Below, piece after piece: positions 6,981 through 15,457 of a stretch of 38,605 nucleotides of DNA. Source of the stretch: Deltaproteobacteria bacterium (GTDB lineage Bacteria; Desulfobacterota; Desulfuromonadia; Geobacterales; Pseudopelobacteraceae). The DNA is taken from NCBI GenBank assembly GCA_021780495.1, contig JAJXYO010000022.1, positions 1 through 38,605 of the forward strand, written 5' to 3'. The notes below the pieces were generated by a model. That model saw only the letters and a program-made list of their open reading frames with translations, did no database searches and had not been told where the DNA came from. Both the position numbers and the translations under genes were made by a program. The number at the start of each line of letters is the position of its first letter. Within the stretch, counting starts at the first letter, position 1.

Positions 6981-7918
6981 ACCGAAGGCAGCAGTATGTC
7001 CTTGATGATCGCGCGTAGCAGCTCCCCCCTGTGAACGGTCTCATGCTCGGGTCGCATCACCAGACGATGGCTGCAGACCGCCCCAACAATCCCTTTAACA
7101 TCCTCCGGGGCAACATAATCGCGCCCTTCCAGAAAGGCGGCCGCCCGGGCGGCCTGTGCCAGGTTGATGGCCGCCCGGGTGGAGAGACCGGTCTGGATCA
7201 TGGCATGGCTGCGTGTAGCAGCCACGATGGCATAGATATACCCGACCAGTTTCTCCGACAGGTACACCTGAGACACCAACCGGCGCGCCGTGCGGATATC
7301 ATCTGCTTCTGCAATGGCACTCATCTCGGCGATCCGCTCACGGATGCCGCCACCAGCAATGATGTCTTTCTCCAGTTGCTCCGATGGGTAGCCGATATCC
7401 GTACAGATCAGGAAGCGGTCGAGTTGCGACTCAGGCAACAAGAAGGTACCACTCTGGTCAGACGGGTTCTGGGTGGCAAAAACCATGAACGGATCCGGCA
7501 GATGGTGGGTCACCCCCTCGACCGTCACCCTCCGCTCCTCCATGGCCTCCAGCATGGCGCTCTGGGTACGTGGCATGGCGCGGTTGATCTCGTCCAGCAG
7601 GACGATATTGTTGAAGATCGGCCCCGGCGTAAAAATGAAGCGCCCATCCTCGCGATTGAACACGGACAGCCCGGTGATATCGGAGGGCAGCAGATCGCTC
7701 GTGCACTGAACCCGGCCAAACCCGAGCCCGGTGCTGGCGGCCAGCGCCAGGGCGACCGTGGTTTTGCCCAGCCCCGGCAGATCCTCGATCAGGATATGGC
7801 CGCCACTCAACAGGGCGATCACAGACAGACGCAACACCTCTTCCTTGCCCTGCAGGTACTCGCGGGACAGGGTGGCAAGCATAGCCGTCATGGTTTGGTT
7901 TTGATGGGATTTTGTCAC
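6977..7918 (-). CDS. moxR: MoxR-family AAA+ ATPase
   Basis: A 313-aa AAA+ protein. Walker A is GLGKTT (about residue 50), Walker B is VLLDEINRAMPRTQSAMLEA (about residues 109-128), sensor 1 is in FMVFATQNPSDQSGT, and the C-terminal lid carries the LSTRAAINLAQAARA motif. This is the MoxR lineage, chaperone-like ATPases that act with VWA/DUF58 proteins; the DUF58 gene follows with a 4-bp overlap. The GTG start at 7918 follows GAGGCACTGC; a second possible start is the ATG at MTAMLATLSREYL. It is the first gene of the three-gene minus-strand operon. Confidence 0.92.
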   Translation of the reverse strand: MTKSHQNQTMTAMLATLSREYLQGKEEVLRLSVIALLSGGHILIEDLPGLGKTTVALALAASTGLGFGRVQCTSDLLPSDITGLSVFNREDGRFIFTPGPIFNNIVLLDEINRAMPRTQSAMLEAMEERRVTVEGVTHHLPDPFMVFATQNPSDQSGTFLLPESQLDRFLICTDIGYPSEQLEKDIIAGGGIRERIAEMSAIAEADDIRTARRLVSQVYLSEKLVGYIYAIVAATRSHAMIQTGLSTRAAINLAQAARAAAFLEGRDYVAPEDVKGIVGAVCSHRLVMRPEHETVHRGELLRAIIKDILLPSV

Positions 7919-8021
7919 GCAGTGCCTCGATTTATCTTGATTTTCAAGGATACAATAGGTTATTTACTCGACTTCCCAGCTTTGCAGTATATCGTTTCAG
8001 GTTTTTCCGGAGACACCTTTC

Positions 8022-8306
8022 ATGATTTTCAAACGGACTATTCTCAGCAAGATGCTCTCCAACGGCTTGAAAGCCGATGTGGCACTTGTCAAAGAGGATG
8101 ATATTTTTCAAGCAGCCCTGTATGTCGGCGGCCGCCATATCCCCGGTCCGGCCCTGCCCCAAGCGCTCGACCCGCCCAAAGGTGACATAACCCACTGGAT
8201 GGGAAACCGTCCCAGCGTAGGACTCAGCCAGGTTGAAGCCGAAAAAATCCTGCGCGAGGTTACGTTGGAGAACAGTGTCATACAACACCGCAAACTGGGC
8301 TATTGA
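8022..8306 (+). CDS. Hypothetical soluble protein (94 aa)
   Basis: The ATG at 8022 follows TTCCGGAGACACC, a good ribosome site. The product has an alternating globular pattern (KADVALVKEDDIFQAALYVGG, PPKGDITHWMGNRP) and ends with a helix LSQVEAEKILREV. It contains no cysteine or signal peptide and I do not recognise a family. It is divergent from moxR (103 bp apart) and precedes the two-component genes by 178 bp. The opposite strand is also open here but has a poorer codon pattern. Confidence 0.6.
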   Translation: MIFKRTILSKMLSNGLKADVALVKEDDIFQAALYVGGRHIPGPALPQALDPPKGDITHWMGNRPSVGLSQVEAEKILREVTLENSVIQHRKLGY

Positions 8307-8421
8307 TCACACTCAACCTCCATCTGCGCCACGGTTTCCCCCACACCAGCAGCCCCCGTACACCGCACCAGCACGTGTTCTACCATACCACAGCCCGGCC
8401 CCTTTCTCCAGGCATACCTGC

Positions 8422-8450
8422 TTGCGTTAGGCGCCAAATTCGTGTATATC
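8422..8450 (+). promoter_or_regulatory. Possible sigma-70 promoter for the two-component operon
   Basis: TTGCGT, a 17-bp spacer, and TATATC lie 35 bp upstream of the histidine kinase start. The match is moderate and nothing else in 8307-8484 looks like a promoter. Confidence 0.35.
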
Positions 8451-8484
8451 ATTGAAAACATGAGTGTATACGCTATGAGGCATT

Positions 8485-10011
8485 GTGACCGGATTTCTCA
8501 ATAACATAAAACTGCGCTGGAAACTGCTGGCGCTGGTTCTGCCTTTGGTGATCATACCGATCATCATCGTTGCCGCAATGATCGGTTATATAGCCAACCA
8601 CCAGGCCTACCTGGGGGTAACCCAGGCCAGCAAGGACGATCTTCAGCATATGGTCTCCTTCACCATTGACCTGCTCGATGCCCATAATCAGGACTTTCCG
8701 CATGGCGCTCACTCGACAACCGGGACCGCGACCGATCCCCAGGAGGCAGCAGCCTTTGCGGCCCTGAAGAAGAAGATACTGGCCAAGAAGGTGGGGGCGA
8801 CCGGCTATATCTTTTGCATGAACAGCACCGGCACCCTCACTATCCACCCCGACGAGGAGGGCAAGAATGTCTTCGACGCCCGTGACTCCAGCGGATTTCC
8901 CTTTATCCGTGAGATGTGCGAGAAGAAAAGAGGCTGGATCCGTTATCCCTGGAAAAACGTCGGCAGCATGACCCCGCGCATGAAAATCGTTCACTATGAA
9001 TACTTTAAACCCTGGAACTGGATCGTCGCTGTCGGCTCCTACGAGGATGAATTCTACAGCGAAGCCAAAAAGATCAAGCAGCATATCATGATCAGTATGA
9101 TGCTGCTGATTATCATAGTCGGCGCGGCAGCAACCATGCTGGTTTTCAGAGTCTCGGCCCTCTTTACCCGCCCCATTACCCACATGATCGAGGTCATCCG
9201 CAAGGTCAAGCATGGCAATCTGGAAGAGAAAATGGCGGTTGACGGGCAGGATGAACTGGCGGAGATGGCCGGAGCCTTCAACCGCATGACCGACATTATA
9301 CGTCACAACAAGGAGATGGAGGCATCCCTGGCGCAACAGGGTAAGATGGCCTCTCTGGGTGTGCTTTCTTCGGGTGTTGCCCACGAGATCAACAACCCCC
9401 TGGGGGTGATTCTCGGCTATGCCGGCTACATCGAGGGCAAAATGCCGGAAGACGACCCGAACTACAAATACATTCACGAGATCAAGCGTGAAAGCAAACG
9501 CTGCAAAAAGATCGTCCAGGATCTTCTCAGCTACGCCCGTACACCGCGGCCATCATTGGAGTTGGTTGATCTGAACCACCTGCTGACCCAGATTGTTGAC
9601 TTTGCCGCCAATCACACCGACATGCGCGGTGTAAGAATTATCACAAAATTTGCACCGGCACTACCGCATGTCATGCTGGATGGCGACCAGATGCGCCAGG
9701 TGGCCATCAACCTGATCCTCAATGCCGGTGGCGCCATGCAGGAGGGTGGCGTGCTGACGGTCGCGACGGAACAATCCGATGCGGAACATGTGCAGATCGC
9801 CTTCGCCGACAGCGGTTGCGGTATCCCGCAGGAGAGTATCGAAAAGATATTCGAACCGTTCTACACAACCAAAGAGCGCGGCACCGGCCTGGGACTGGCG
9901 ATCACCCGCCAGATCATCGAGCAACACCACGGAGAGATAGCTATCGAGAGTAGGCCGGGCCAGGGCACCACGGTGCGCGTGACCCTGCCGATTGAACATG
10001 AGGAGTTGTAG
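8485..10011 (+). CDS. Cache-domain membrane histidine kinase (508 aa)
   Basis: Membrane helix 1 (about 13-35) is followed by a periplasmic single-Cache-type domain (about 40-190; GATGYIFCMNSTGTLTIHP, then WNWIVAVGSYEDEFYSEAKK). Helix 2 (about 201-222), a HAMP segment, the dimerisation domain with phospho-His300 (GVAHEINNPLG) and a full HATPase domain follow, with an N-box (NLILNAGG), DSGCGIP and FYTTKERGTGLGLA. This is the NtrB-like class of Geobacter-type kinases. The GTG start has TGAGG upstream. The response regulator gene starts immediately after its stop codon. It probably senses a small organic ligand and controls the sigma-54 activator. Confidence 0.93.
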   Translation: MTGFLNNIKLRWKLLALVLPLVIIPIIIVAAMIGYIANHQAYLGVTQASKDDLQHMVSFTIDLLDAHNQDFPHGAHSTTGTATDPQEAAAFAALKKKILAKKVGATGYIFCMNSTGTLTIHPDEEGKNVFDARDSSGFPFIREMCEKKRGWIRYPWKNVGSMTPRMKIVHYEYFKPWNWIVAVGSYEDEFYSEAKKIKQHIMISMMLLIIIVGAAATMLVFRVSALFTRPITHMIEVIRKVKHGNLEEKMAVDGQDELAEMAGAFNRMTDIIRHNKEMEASLAQQGKMASLGVLSSGVAHEINNPLGVILGYAGYIEGKMPEDDPNYKYIHEIKRESKRCKKIVQDLLSYARTPRPSLELVDLNHLLTQIVDFAANHTDMRGVRIITKFAPALPHVMLDGDQMRQVAINLILNAGGAMQEGGVLTVATEQSDAEHVQIAFADSGCGIPQESIEKIFEPFYTTKERGTGLGLAITRQIIEQHHGEIAIESRPGQGTTVRVTLPIEHEEL

Positions 10012-11406
10012 ATGCCTGAGAAGAAACGCATCCTGCTGATAGACAATGAAGAGGGACTCTGCCGCATGATGGAGCAGATCCTGCTGGATAACGGCTACCT
10101 CGCCAAGGCCTACACCGCCCCCCGCAAGGCCGTGGATGAGTTTCGCCCCGGTGCCTGGGATCTGGTCATTACCGACATCAAGATGCCCGGAATGAGCGGA
10201 CTGGATGTACTGCAAAGCATCAAGGAGCGCTCGAAGGACATCCCGGTGATCATGATCACCGCCTACGCCACGGTGGACATGTCGATCCAGGCCCTGCGCA
10301 AGGGCGCTTACGACATGCTGACCAAGCCATTTGAGCCGGATGAGTTGATCTACCGGGTCAAGAACGCCCTGCAGCAGTCCGAACTGCTCGAAGAGAATCG
10401 GGAACTGCGCAGGGAATTGGAAGGGAAGTTCTGCTTTGACAACATTATCGGGACGTCCGACATCCTGAAAAATATCCTGGTAAAAGTGGAGAAGGTCGCG
10501 GTACGCGACACCTCCGTACTCATCACCGGTGAATCAGGCTCCGGCAAGGAGTTGATCGCCCAGGCCATCCACTACAACTCGCCCCGCCACGAGCGCAAAT
10601 TTATCGCCATCAATTGCGGCGCCCTGCCCGAGACCTTGCTGGAGAGTGAGCTGTTCGGCTACCGGAAAGGGGCCTTCACCGGCGCAAAGGAAAACCGCCA
10701 GGGGCTGCTGGAAGCGGCCGACGGCGGTACACTCTTTCTGGACGAGGTCGGGAACCTGCCCATGAATGTCCAGAAGACACTCCTGCGCTTTCTGCAGGAA
10801 AAGGAATTCAACCGGCTGGGTGACACCGCGCCGACACGGGTCGATGTGCGGGTCCTCTCCGCCACCAACACCGATCTGAAGCAGGCCGTCAAGAGCGGCG
10901 CTTTCCGCGAAGACCTTTACTACCGGCTAAACGTGGTCAACATCCACCTGCCCGCCCTGCGGGAACGCAGAGACGATATCCCGCTCCTGGCGGCACACTT
11001 TATCCACCTGCAGAACCAGAAATTCGGCACCCTGGTCAAGGGCTTCGACAAAGAAGCCATGCAGGCCCTCTGCAACTTTGACTGGCCGGGTAACATCCGC
11101 CAGCTTAAAAACGTTATCGAAGCCTGTATGGCCATGGAAGGGCACGATTATATCGCCCGGGACACCTTGATCCAGTTTATCGATGTCATCGCCGATGCTC
11201 ATGACACCCTGGCACCGGACGCTTCGGAGCTTGGCGAAGTACCCTTCAACGCGGCCCTCGACAAATTCGAGGCCGACCTGCTGAAAGGTCTGCTGCGAAA
11301 ACACAACGGACATATAGAAAATGCCGCCCGCGAAGCCGGCATGAACATGGCCACCATCTATCGCAAGATCAAGAAATACGGCATCCGCAAGGAAGAGTAC
11401 AACTGA
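10012..11406 (+). CDS. NtrC-family sigma-54-dependent response regulator (464 aa)
   Basis: The receiver domain has phospho-acceptor Asp55 (LVITDIKMPGMSG), with Thr in MITAYA and Lys in LTKPFEP. The central AAA+ domain has Walker A GESGSGKE, the sigma-54 contact loop GAFTGA (in KGAFTGAKEN) and Walker B GGTLFLDEVG. The C-terminal Fis-type helix-turn-helix is IENAAREAGMNMATIYRKIKKYGI. All parts for activating sigma-54 promoters are intact. The ehr set 1 operon starts 170 bp downstream on the same strand, so it is the nearest candidate target. Confidence 0.95.
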   Translation: MPEKKRILLIDNEEGLCRMMEQILLDNGYLAKAYTAPRKAVDEFRPGAWDLVITDIKMPGMSGLDVLQSIKERSKDIPVIMITAYATVDMSIQALRKGAYDMLTKPFEPDELIYRVKNALQQSELLEENRELRRELEGKFCFDNIIGTSDILKNILVKVEKVAVRDTSVLITGESGSGKELIAQAIHYNSPRHERKFIAINCGALPETLLESELFGYRKGAFTGAKENRQGLLEAADGGTLFLDEVGNLPMNVQKTLLRFLQEKEFNRLGDTAPTRVDVRVLSATNTDLKQAVKSGAFREDLYYRLNVVNIHLPALRERRDDIPLLAAHFIHLQNQKFGTLVKGFDKEAMQALCNFDWPGNIRQLKNVIEACMAMEGHDYIARDTLIQFIDVIADAHDTLAPDASELGEVPFNAALDKFEADLLKGLLRKHNGHIENAAREAGMNMATIYRKIKKYGIRKEEYN

Positions 11407-11524
11407 CCGCCGTCTTCCCCGGCTTCAGTTGCCACCGTATCGGACAACACCAGGCGTTTAACCCCATCACAAGATGGATGAGCTTTTTGGCAATGCAGTG
11501 GTATCATTAAGAAAGCATTCATCA

Positions 11525-11542
11525 GAGGAAACTTCTTTGCAC
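11525..11542 (+). promoter_or_regulatory. Weak candidate sigma-54 promoter upstream of ehr set 1
   Basis: GAGGAAACTTCTTTGCAC has the diagnostic GG-N10-GC spacing (GG 11527-11528, GC 11539-11540) and a good -12 element (TTTGCAC), but the -24 element is poor (AGGAA rather than TGGCA). It lies 34 bp upstream of ehrA and just after the gene for a sigma-54 activator. A nearby TTGGCA (about 11487) has the -24 sequence but no GC at the right distance. Confidence 0.3.
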
Positions 11543-11575
11543 GGCATCATGAGTACTGACAAGGAACCATGAGCG

Positions 11576-13615
11576 ATGACACCACTTGATATTGCCGGAT
11601 TCGCGGTGCTCTTGCTCCTGGCGCTGGCCGCCGCAGCGCCGCTGCTGCGGTCGGTGCGCATGCTCCAGATCCCGCTGGCATTTTCCTTGAGCGCTGTAGC
11701 CTCACTGGCCGCCGTCGTAGCCGGGGTCATGACGGTGGCGGCCGGTTCGGTTGCCGCCGCGACCATGACGCTCGGCATTCCCGGGCTCCCCTTCCATCTG
11801 CGTCTCGATCCGCTGGCCGGGTTCTTTCTGGTGGTGATCGGTCTGCTGGGCTTCTTCGTTTCGGTCTACTCCATCGACTATGTCAAGGGGTACGGCGGCG
11901 AGCGTTCGATCACGCAGATGATAATCTTTTATACGCTCTTTCTGGCCGGGATGCTGCTGGTGGTGCTGGCGGATGACGCCTATTTTTTCCTGGTGGCGTG
12001 GGAGCTGATGGCGGCCGCCTCCTACTTCCTGGTCATGTATGAGGACGAGCGGGCCGAAAACCGGCGGGCCGCCTTTCTCTACCTGCTGATCGCCCACGCC
12101 GGGGCGATCGCCATACTGCTGGCTTTCGGCGTCATGGCGGCACAGAGCGGGGCTGCGGGCTTCGACGGCTATACCTTCGATGCCATGCGTACGGCGCACC
12201 TCTCCTCCGGCTGGGCTGCTGCCGCATTTTTCCTGGCCTTCTTCGGTTTTGCCGCCAAGGCCGGCGTTATCCCGCTCCATGTCTGGCTGCCGGAGGCACA
12301 CCCGGTGGCCCCTTCCAATATCTCGGCCCTGATGAGCGGGGTCATGCTCAAGACCTCCATCTACGGCATGGTCCGTTTCGCTTTCGACTTCATCAAGGTC
12401 TTCCCCTGGTGGTGGGGGGGCATCGTGCTGGCGCTGGGGCTGGTCTCTGCGGTAATGGGAGTGTTGTACGCCCTGATGCAGCATGATCTGAAACGCCTCC
12501 TGGCCTATCACTCGGTCGAGAATATCGGCATCATCCTGATCGGGCTCGGGCTGTCGATGATCTTTGCCGCCTTCCATCTGCCTGCTCTGGCGGCTCTGGC
12601 CCTGGTGGCCGCACTGTATCACACCCTCAACCATGCCATGTTCAAGGGTCTGCTCTTCATGGGGGCCGGGGCGGTGCTGCATGCCACTCATGAACGGAAC
12701 ATGGAGGAGATGGGGGGGCTGATCCACCGTCTCCCCTGGACGGCGCCTCTTTTTCTGGTCGGCTGCGTCTCCATCTCGGCCTTGCCCCCCTTCAACGGCT
12801 TCGTATCGGAGTGGTTGACCTTCCAGGCCTTTCTGCTTTCTCCGGCACTGCCGCATCCGATCCTGAAACTGCTGATCCCGCTCGGAGCCGCGCTCCTGGC
12901 ACTGACCGGGGCGCTGGCTGCCGCCTGCTTCGTCAAGGTCTTCGGCGTGGTCTTTCTGGGCAAGTGGCGCGGTCGTCACAAGCCGGAGCGCATCCATGAG
13001 GTCGGCTGGTCCATGCGAATCGGCATGTTCATGGCGGCGCTTACCTGCCTGCTGCTCGGGATTCTTCCGACCTGGGTCATCGGGTGGATGGATACGATCC
13101 CCGAACAGTTGTGCGGCGGCAGACTGGCGGAGTCAGCCGGGAAATTCGGCTGGATGTGGCTGACGCCGATAGCCCACGAGCGCGCCTCCTATTCCGGACC
13201 GGTGGTGTTTATCGGGATTTTGGCAGTGGTAGCCGTGACCTGGCTGCTGCTGCATGTACGCGCCACCAGTGTCAGCCGGGTGCCGGTCTGGGATTGCGGC
13301 TTTGTCAAGCTGACCCCCCGCATGCAGTACACCGCTTCCGCCTTCTCGATGCCGATCCGGCGGGTACTCGGGTTCCTGTTTGCGGTGCGCGAACAGGTTG
13401 AGATCGTGCCGCATACCAATCACCCGGCGCTGCCGGGGAGCCTGCAGTATCGCCTGAGGATCCGGGACCGCTTCTGGAACTGGCTGTACGCGCCGCAGGG
13501 GGAGGCGGCCTACTGGATCGCGCGGCAGGTCGGCAAATTGCAGCAGGGGCGCATCCAGATCTATCTGCTCTATTCGTTCGTCACCCTGATCGTGCTGCTG
13601 GTGTTCCTGGGATGA
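11576..13615 (+). CDS. ehrA: EhrA, antiporter-like membrane subunit (NuoL/HyfB family), set 1
   Basis: This 679-aa polytopic protein of the NuoL/MrpA/HyfB family should be an ion-translocating subunit of a complex-I-like membrane complex. The family core is clear: WELMAAASYFLVM (helix-5 Glu), then FFGFAAKAGVIPLHVWLPEA and NISALMSGVMLKTSIYG (helix-7 Lys region), MQHDLKRLLAYHSVENIGII (helix-8 region) and a C-terminal extension like that of HyfB. Length matches HyfB (about 670). Its stop overlaps ehrB (ATGA at 13612). Start: ATG at 11576, with AAGGA 12 bases upstream. The ehr name follows Geobacter-type annotation; hyfB-like is equivalent. Confidence 0.93.
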   Translation: MTPLDIAGFAVLLLLALAAAAPLLRSVRMLQIPLAFSLSAVASLAAVVAGVMTVAAGSVAAATMTLGIPGLPFHLRLDPLAGFFLVVIGLLGFFVSVYSIDYVKGYGGERSITQMIIFYTLFLAGMLLVVLADDAYFFLVAWELMAAASYFLVMYEDERAENRRAAFLYLLIAHAGAIAILLAFGVMAAQSGAAGFDGYTFDAMRTAHLSSGWAAAAFFLAFFGFAAKAGVIPLHVWLPEAHPVAPSNISALMSGVMLKTSIYGMVRFAFDFIKVFPWWWGGIVLALGLVSAVMGVLYALMQHDLKRLLAYHSVENIGIILIGLGLSMIFAAFHLPALAALALVAALYHTLNHAMFKGLLFMGAGAVLHATHERNMEEMGGLIHRLPWTAPLFLVGCVSISALPPFNGFVSEWLTFQAFLLSPALPHPILKLLIPLGAALLALTGALAAACFVKVFGVVFLGKWRGRHKPERIHEVGWSMRIGMFMAALTCLLLGILPTWVIGWMDTIPEQLCGGRLAESAGKFGWMWLTPIAHERASYSGPVVFIGILAVVAVTWLLLHVRATSVSRVPVWDCGFVKLTPRMQYTASAFSMPIRRVLGFLFAVREQVEIVPHTNHPALPGSLQYRLRIRDRFWNWLYAPQGEAAYWIARQVGKLQQGRIQIYLLYSFVTLIVLLVFLG

Positions 13616-14556
13616 GCCTCCATCCGTTCGCCATAGAACTGCTCCAGTTCTGTCTGCTGCTTGGCCTGGCGCCCGCCTTTGCCGGGTGGGTCAAGGTGTT
13701 GAAGTGCCGGGTGCAGGGGCGTAGCGCGCCGGGGGTGTTGCAGCCGTACCGCGATATCTGGAGGCTGTTCGGCAAGGATATCGTTCTGGCTGAAAACGCG
13801 TCGTGGCTCTTCCGTTTTACCCCCTATCTGGTCTTTGGCGTCACGACCATAGCGGCCGGGATCATTCCGCTGGTCTCGGTTGACCTGCCGCTCTCGGCCA
13901 CCGCCGATGTCATCGCCCTGGTGATGCTGTTCGGGATCGTCCGTTTTTTCACCGCCCTGGCCGGGATGGATATCGGCACCGCCTTTGGCGGCATGGGCTC
14001 CAGCCGCGAGATGACCATCGCCTCACTGGCCGAGCCGGCCATGCTGATGGCGGTCTTTACGGTCTCGCTGGCCAGCAACTCTACCTCGCTGACCCAGATG
14101 GTGTCGGTCATGGGGCACGCCGACTTTGTGATCCGCCCGTCGCTCGCCTTTGCCCTGGCCGCCTTTATCCTGATCGCCCTGGCCGAAACCGGGCGCATCC
14201 CGGTCGATAATCCGGCCACCCATCTGGAGCTGACCATGATCCACGAGGCGATGATCCTGGAATATTCGGGGCGCCACCTGGCCCTGATCGAATGGGCCGG
14301 GATGATGAAGCTGACCCTCTTCTTCGCCCTCGGGATCGCCTCCTTCTGTCCCTGGGGTATTGCGGCCGGCGGCGACATCGGTTCGCTGCTGCTGGCGCTC
14401 GCCTTGCTGGCGGTCAAGCTGATGGTCGGAGCAGCAGTGATGGTGTTGATCGAGACCGGCCTGGCCAAGATGCGTATCTTCCGCCTCCCCGACTACCTGG
14501 GGAGCGCCTTCCTGCTGGCGACGCTCGGCATGATCGCATTTTTCATCCTGGAGTAA
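13612..14556 (+). CDS. ehrB: EhrB, NuoH/HyfC-like membrane subunit, set 1
   Basis: This 314-aa membrane protein of the NuoH/HycD/HyfC family connects the peripheral (NuoB/NuoD-like) arm to the antiporter-like subunits. It shows the family stretches KVLKCRVQGRSAPGVLQPYRD with IWRLFGKDI (cytoplasmic loop 1), AGMDIGTAFGGMGSSREMT and ETGRIPVDNPATHLELTMIH with EAMILEYSGR, the conserved acidic loop. About eight helices. It overlaps ehrA by 4 bp and ends 4 bp before ehrC, so it is cotranslated. The set 2 paralogue at 29247 keeps the same motifs. Confidence 0.94.
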   Translation: MSLHPFAIELLQFCLLLGLAPAFAGWVKVLKCRVQGRSAPGVLQPYRDIWRLFGKDIVLAENASWLFRFTPYLVFGVTTIAAGIIPLVSVDLPLSATADVIALVMLFGIVRFFTALAGMDIGTAFGGMGSSREMTIASLAEPAMLMAVFTVSLASNSTSLTQMVSVMGHADFVIRPSLAFALAAFILIALAETGRIPVDNPATHLELTMIHEAMILEYSGRHLALIEWAGMMKLTLFFALGIASFCPWGIAAGGDIGSLLLALALLAVKLMVGAAVMVLIETGLAKMRIFRLPDYLGSAFLLATLGMIAFFILE

Positions 14557-14560
14557 CGCC

Positions 14561-15226
14561 ATGACTCACTCCCTTGCAGCCCAGATAAACAGCCTGCTGG
14601 CGGCGCTGATCCTGCTGTCCGCCTTTGCCCTGCTGGCCCAGCGCAAGATCCTGGGTCTGGTTCATATCTTTGCCTGGCAGGGTTTTTTTCTGGCGCTCAG
14701 CACCGCGGTGATCGGCTTTGCCAGCGGCGAACATCACCTCTATATTTCCTCGCTCCTGACACTCGGGATGAAGGTCTTCCTGCTCCCCTACATACTCTAC
14801 AAGCTGGTACACAAGCTGAAGATCCACCGCGATATCGAGGCGGTCGTCAACATCCCGACCACCATGCTGCTCGGTATTGTGCTGGTGGTCTTCAGCTATC
14901 ATCTGACCGCGCCGATCAGGGAGCTCTCCAACCTGATGACCCGCTCCACCCTGGCGGTCGCGCTGGCCACGGTCATGCTCGGGCTGCTGATGATGGTCAC
15001 CCGCCGCCATGCCGTGACGCAGATCCTCGGATTTCTGGCCATGGAGAACGGCCTGTTCTTTGCCGCCACCAGCGCCACCTACGGCATGCCGATGGTGGTA
15101 GAGCTGGGGGTGGCGCTCGACCTGCTGATTGCGGCTTTCATCTTCGGCATCTTCTTCTTCCACATCAACACCACCTTTGACAGCCTGGATGTGGATCAGA
15201 TGGCGAAACTCAAGGAGACGGATTGA
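14561..15226 (+). CDS. ehrC: EhrC, HyfE-like membrane subunit, set 1
   Basis: This 221-aa protein has about six or seven helices. The C-terminal part resembles NuoK (MENGLFFAATSATYGMPMVV then ELGVALDLL), with the conserved membrane Glu residues of HyfE. The N-terminal part (LLSAFALLAQRKILGLVHIFAWQG) is the HyfE-specific extension. The ATG at 14561 follows GGAGTAACGCC. In set 2 the next gene (ehrD) starts 4 bp after ehrC. Here it is displaced 2.2 kb by an insert, so expression of the downstream subunits may be uncoupled. Confidence 0.92.
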   Translation: MTHSLAAQINSLLAALILLSAFALLAQRKILGLVHIFAWQGFFLALSTAVIGFASGEHHLYISSLLTLGMKVFLLPYILYKLVHKLKIHRDIEAVVNIPTTMLLGIVLVVFSYHLTAPIRELSNLMTRSTLAVALATVMLGLLMMVTRRHAVTQILGFLAMENGLFFAATSATYGMPMVVELGVALDLLIAAFIFGIFFFHINTTFDSLDVDQMAKLKETD

Positions 15227-15457
15227 ATTTCAGACAATCTGATCTTCTGATGGGTATGATTGTATTGAATAAAAAGCAATTGTATTATGTAAAGGTACAA
15301 GACGCCCTGACACTGAGTCAGCAAAGTTGTTCGTAAAGGAGCAGAGCATGACCTGCAGAAATGTCGTGAATACGGGCGGCTACTATACTGCACGCCGATA
15401 CCCAACTACATCAAGGACTACATGCCCTTGAACCAATTTGCCGCATAGGAAAATAAG
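15227..15457. other. Left junction of the insert between ehrC and ehrD, no intact gene
   Basis: About 230 bp of low-GC sequence with the direct repeat ATTGTATT (around 15257-15288). From about 15346 to 15449 one frame reads like a protein end (KCREYGRLLYCTPIPNYIKD then YMPLNQFAA and a stop) but has no start, so it may be the tail of a lost gene. A competing 27-codon frame starts at an ATG at about 15348 after GGAGCAGAGC. Neither is secure. Confidence 0.3.

Noticed and set aside
7031..8101. Plus-strand open frame of 356 codons opposite moxR
   Set aside because: Antisense shadow; the minus strand carries Walker motifs of MoxR.
11702..12997. Minus-strand open frame of 431 codons inside ehrA of set 1
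   Set aside because: Gln/Arg/His-rich shadow composition; the plus strand encodes the NuoL-like motifs. The same applies to the minus-strand frame at 18818-20125 inside ehrL.
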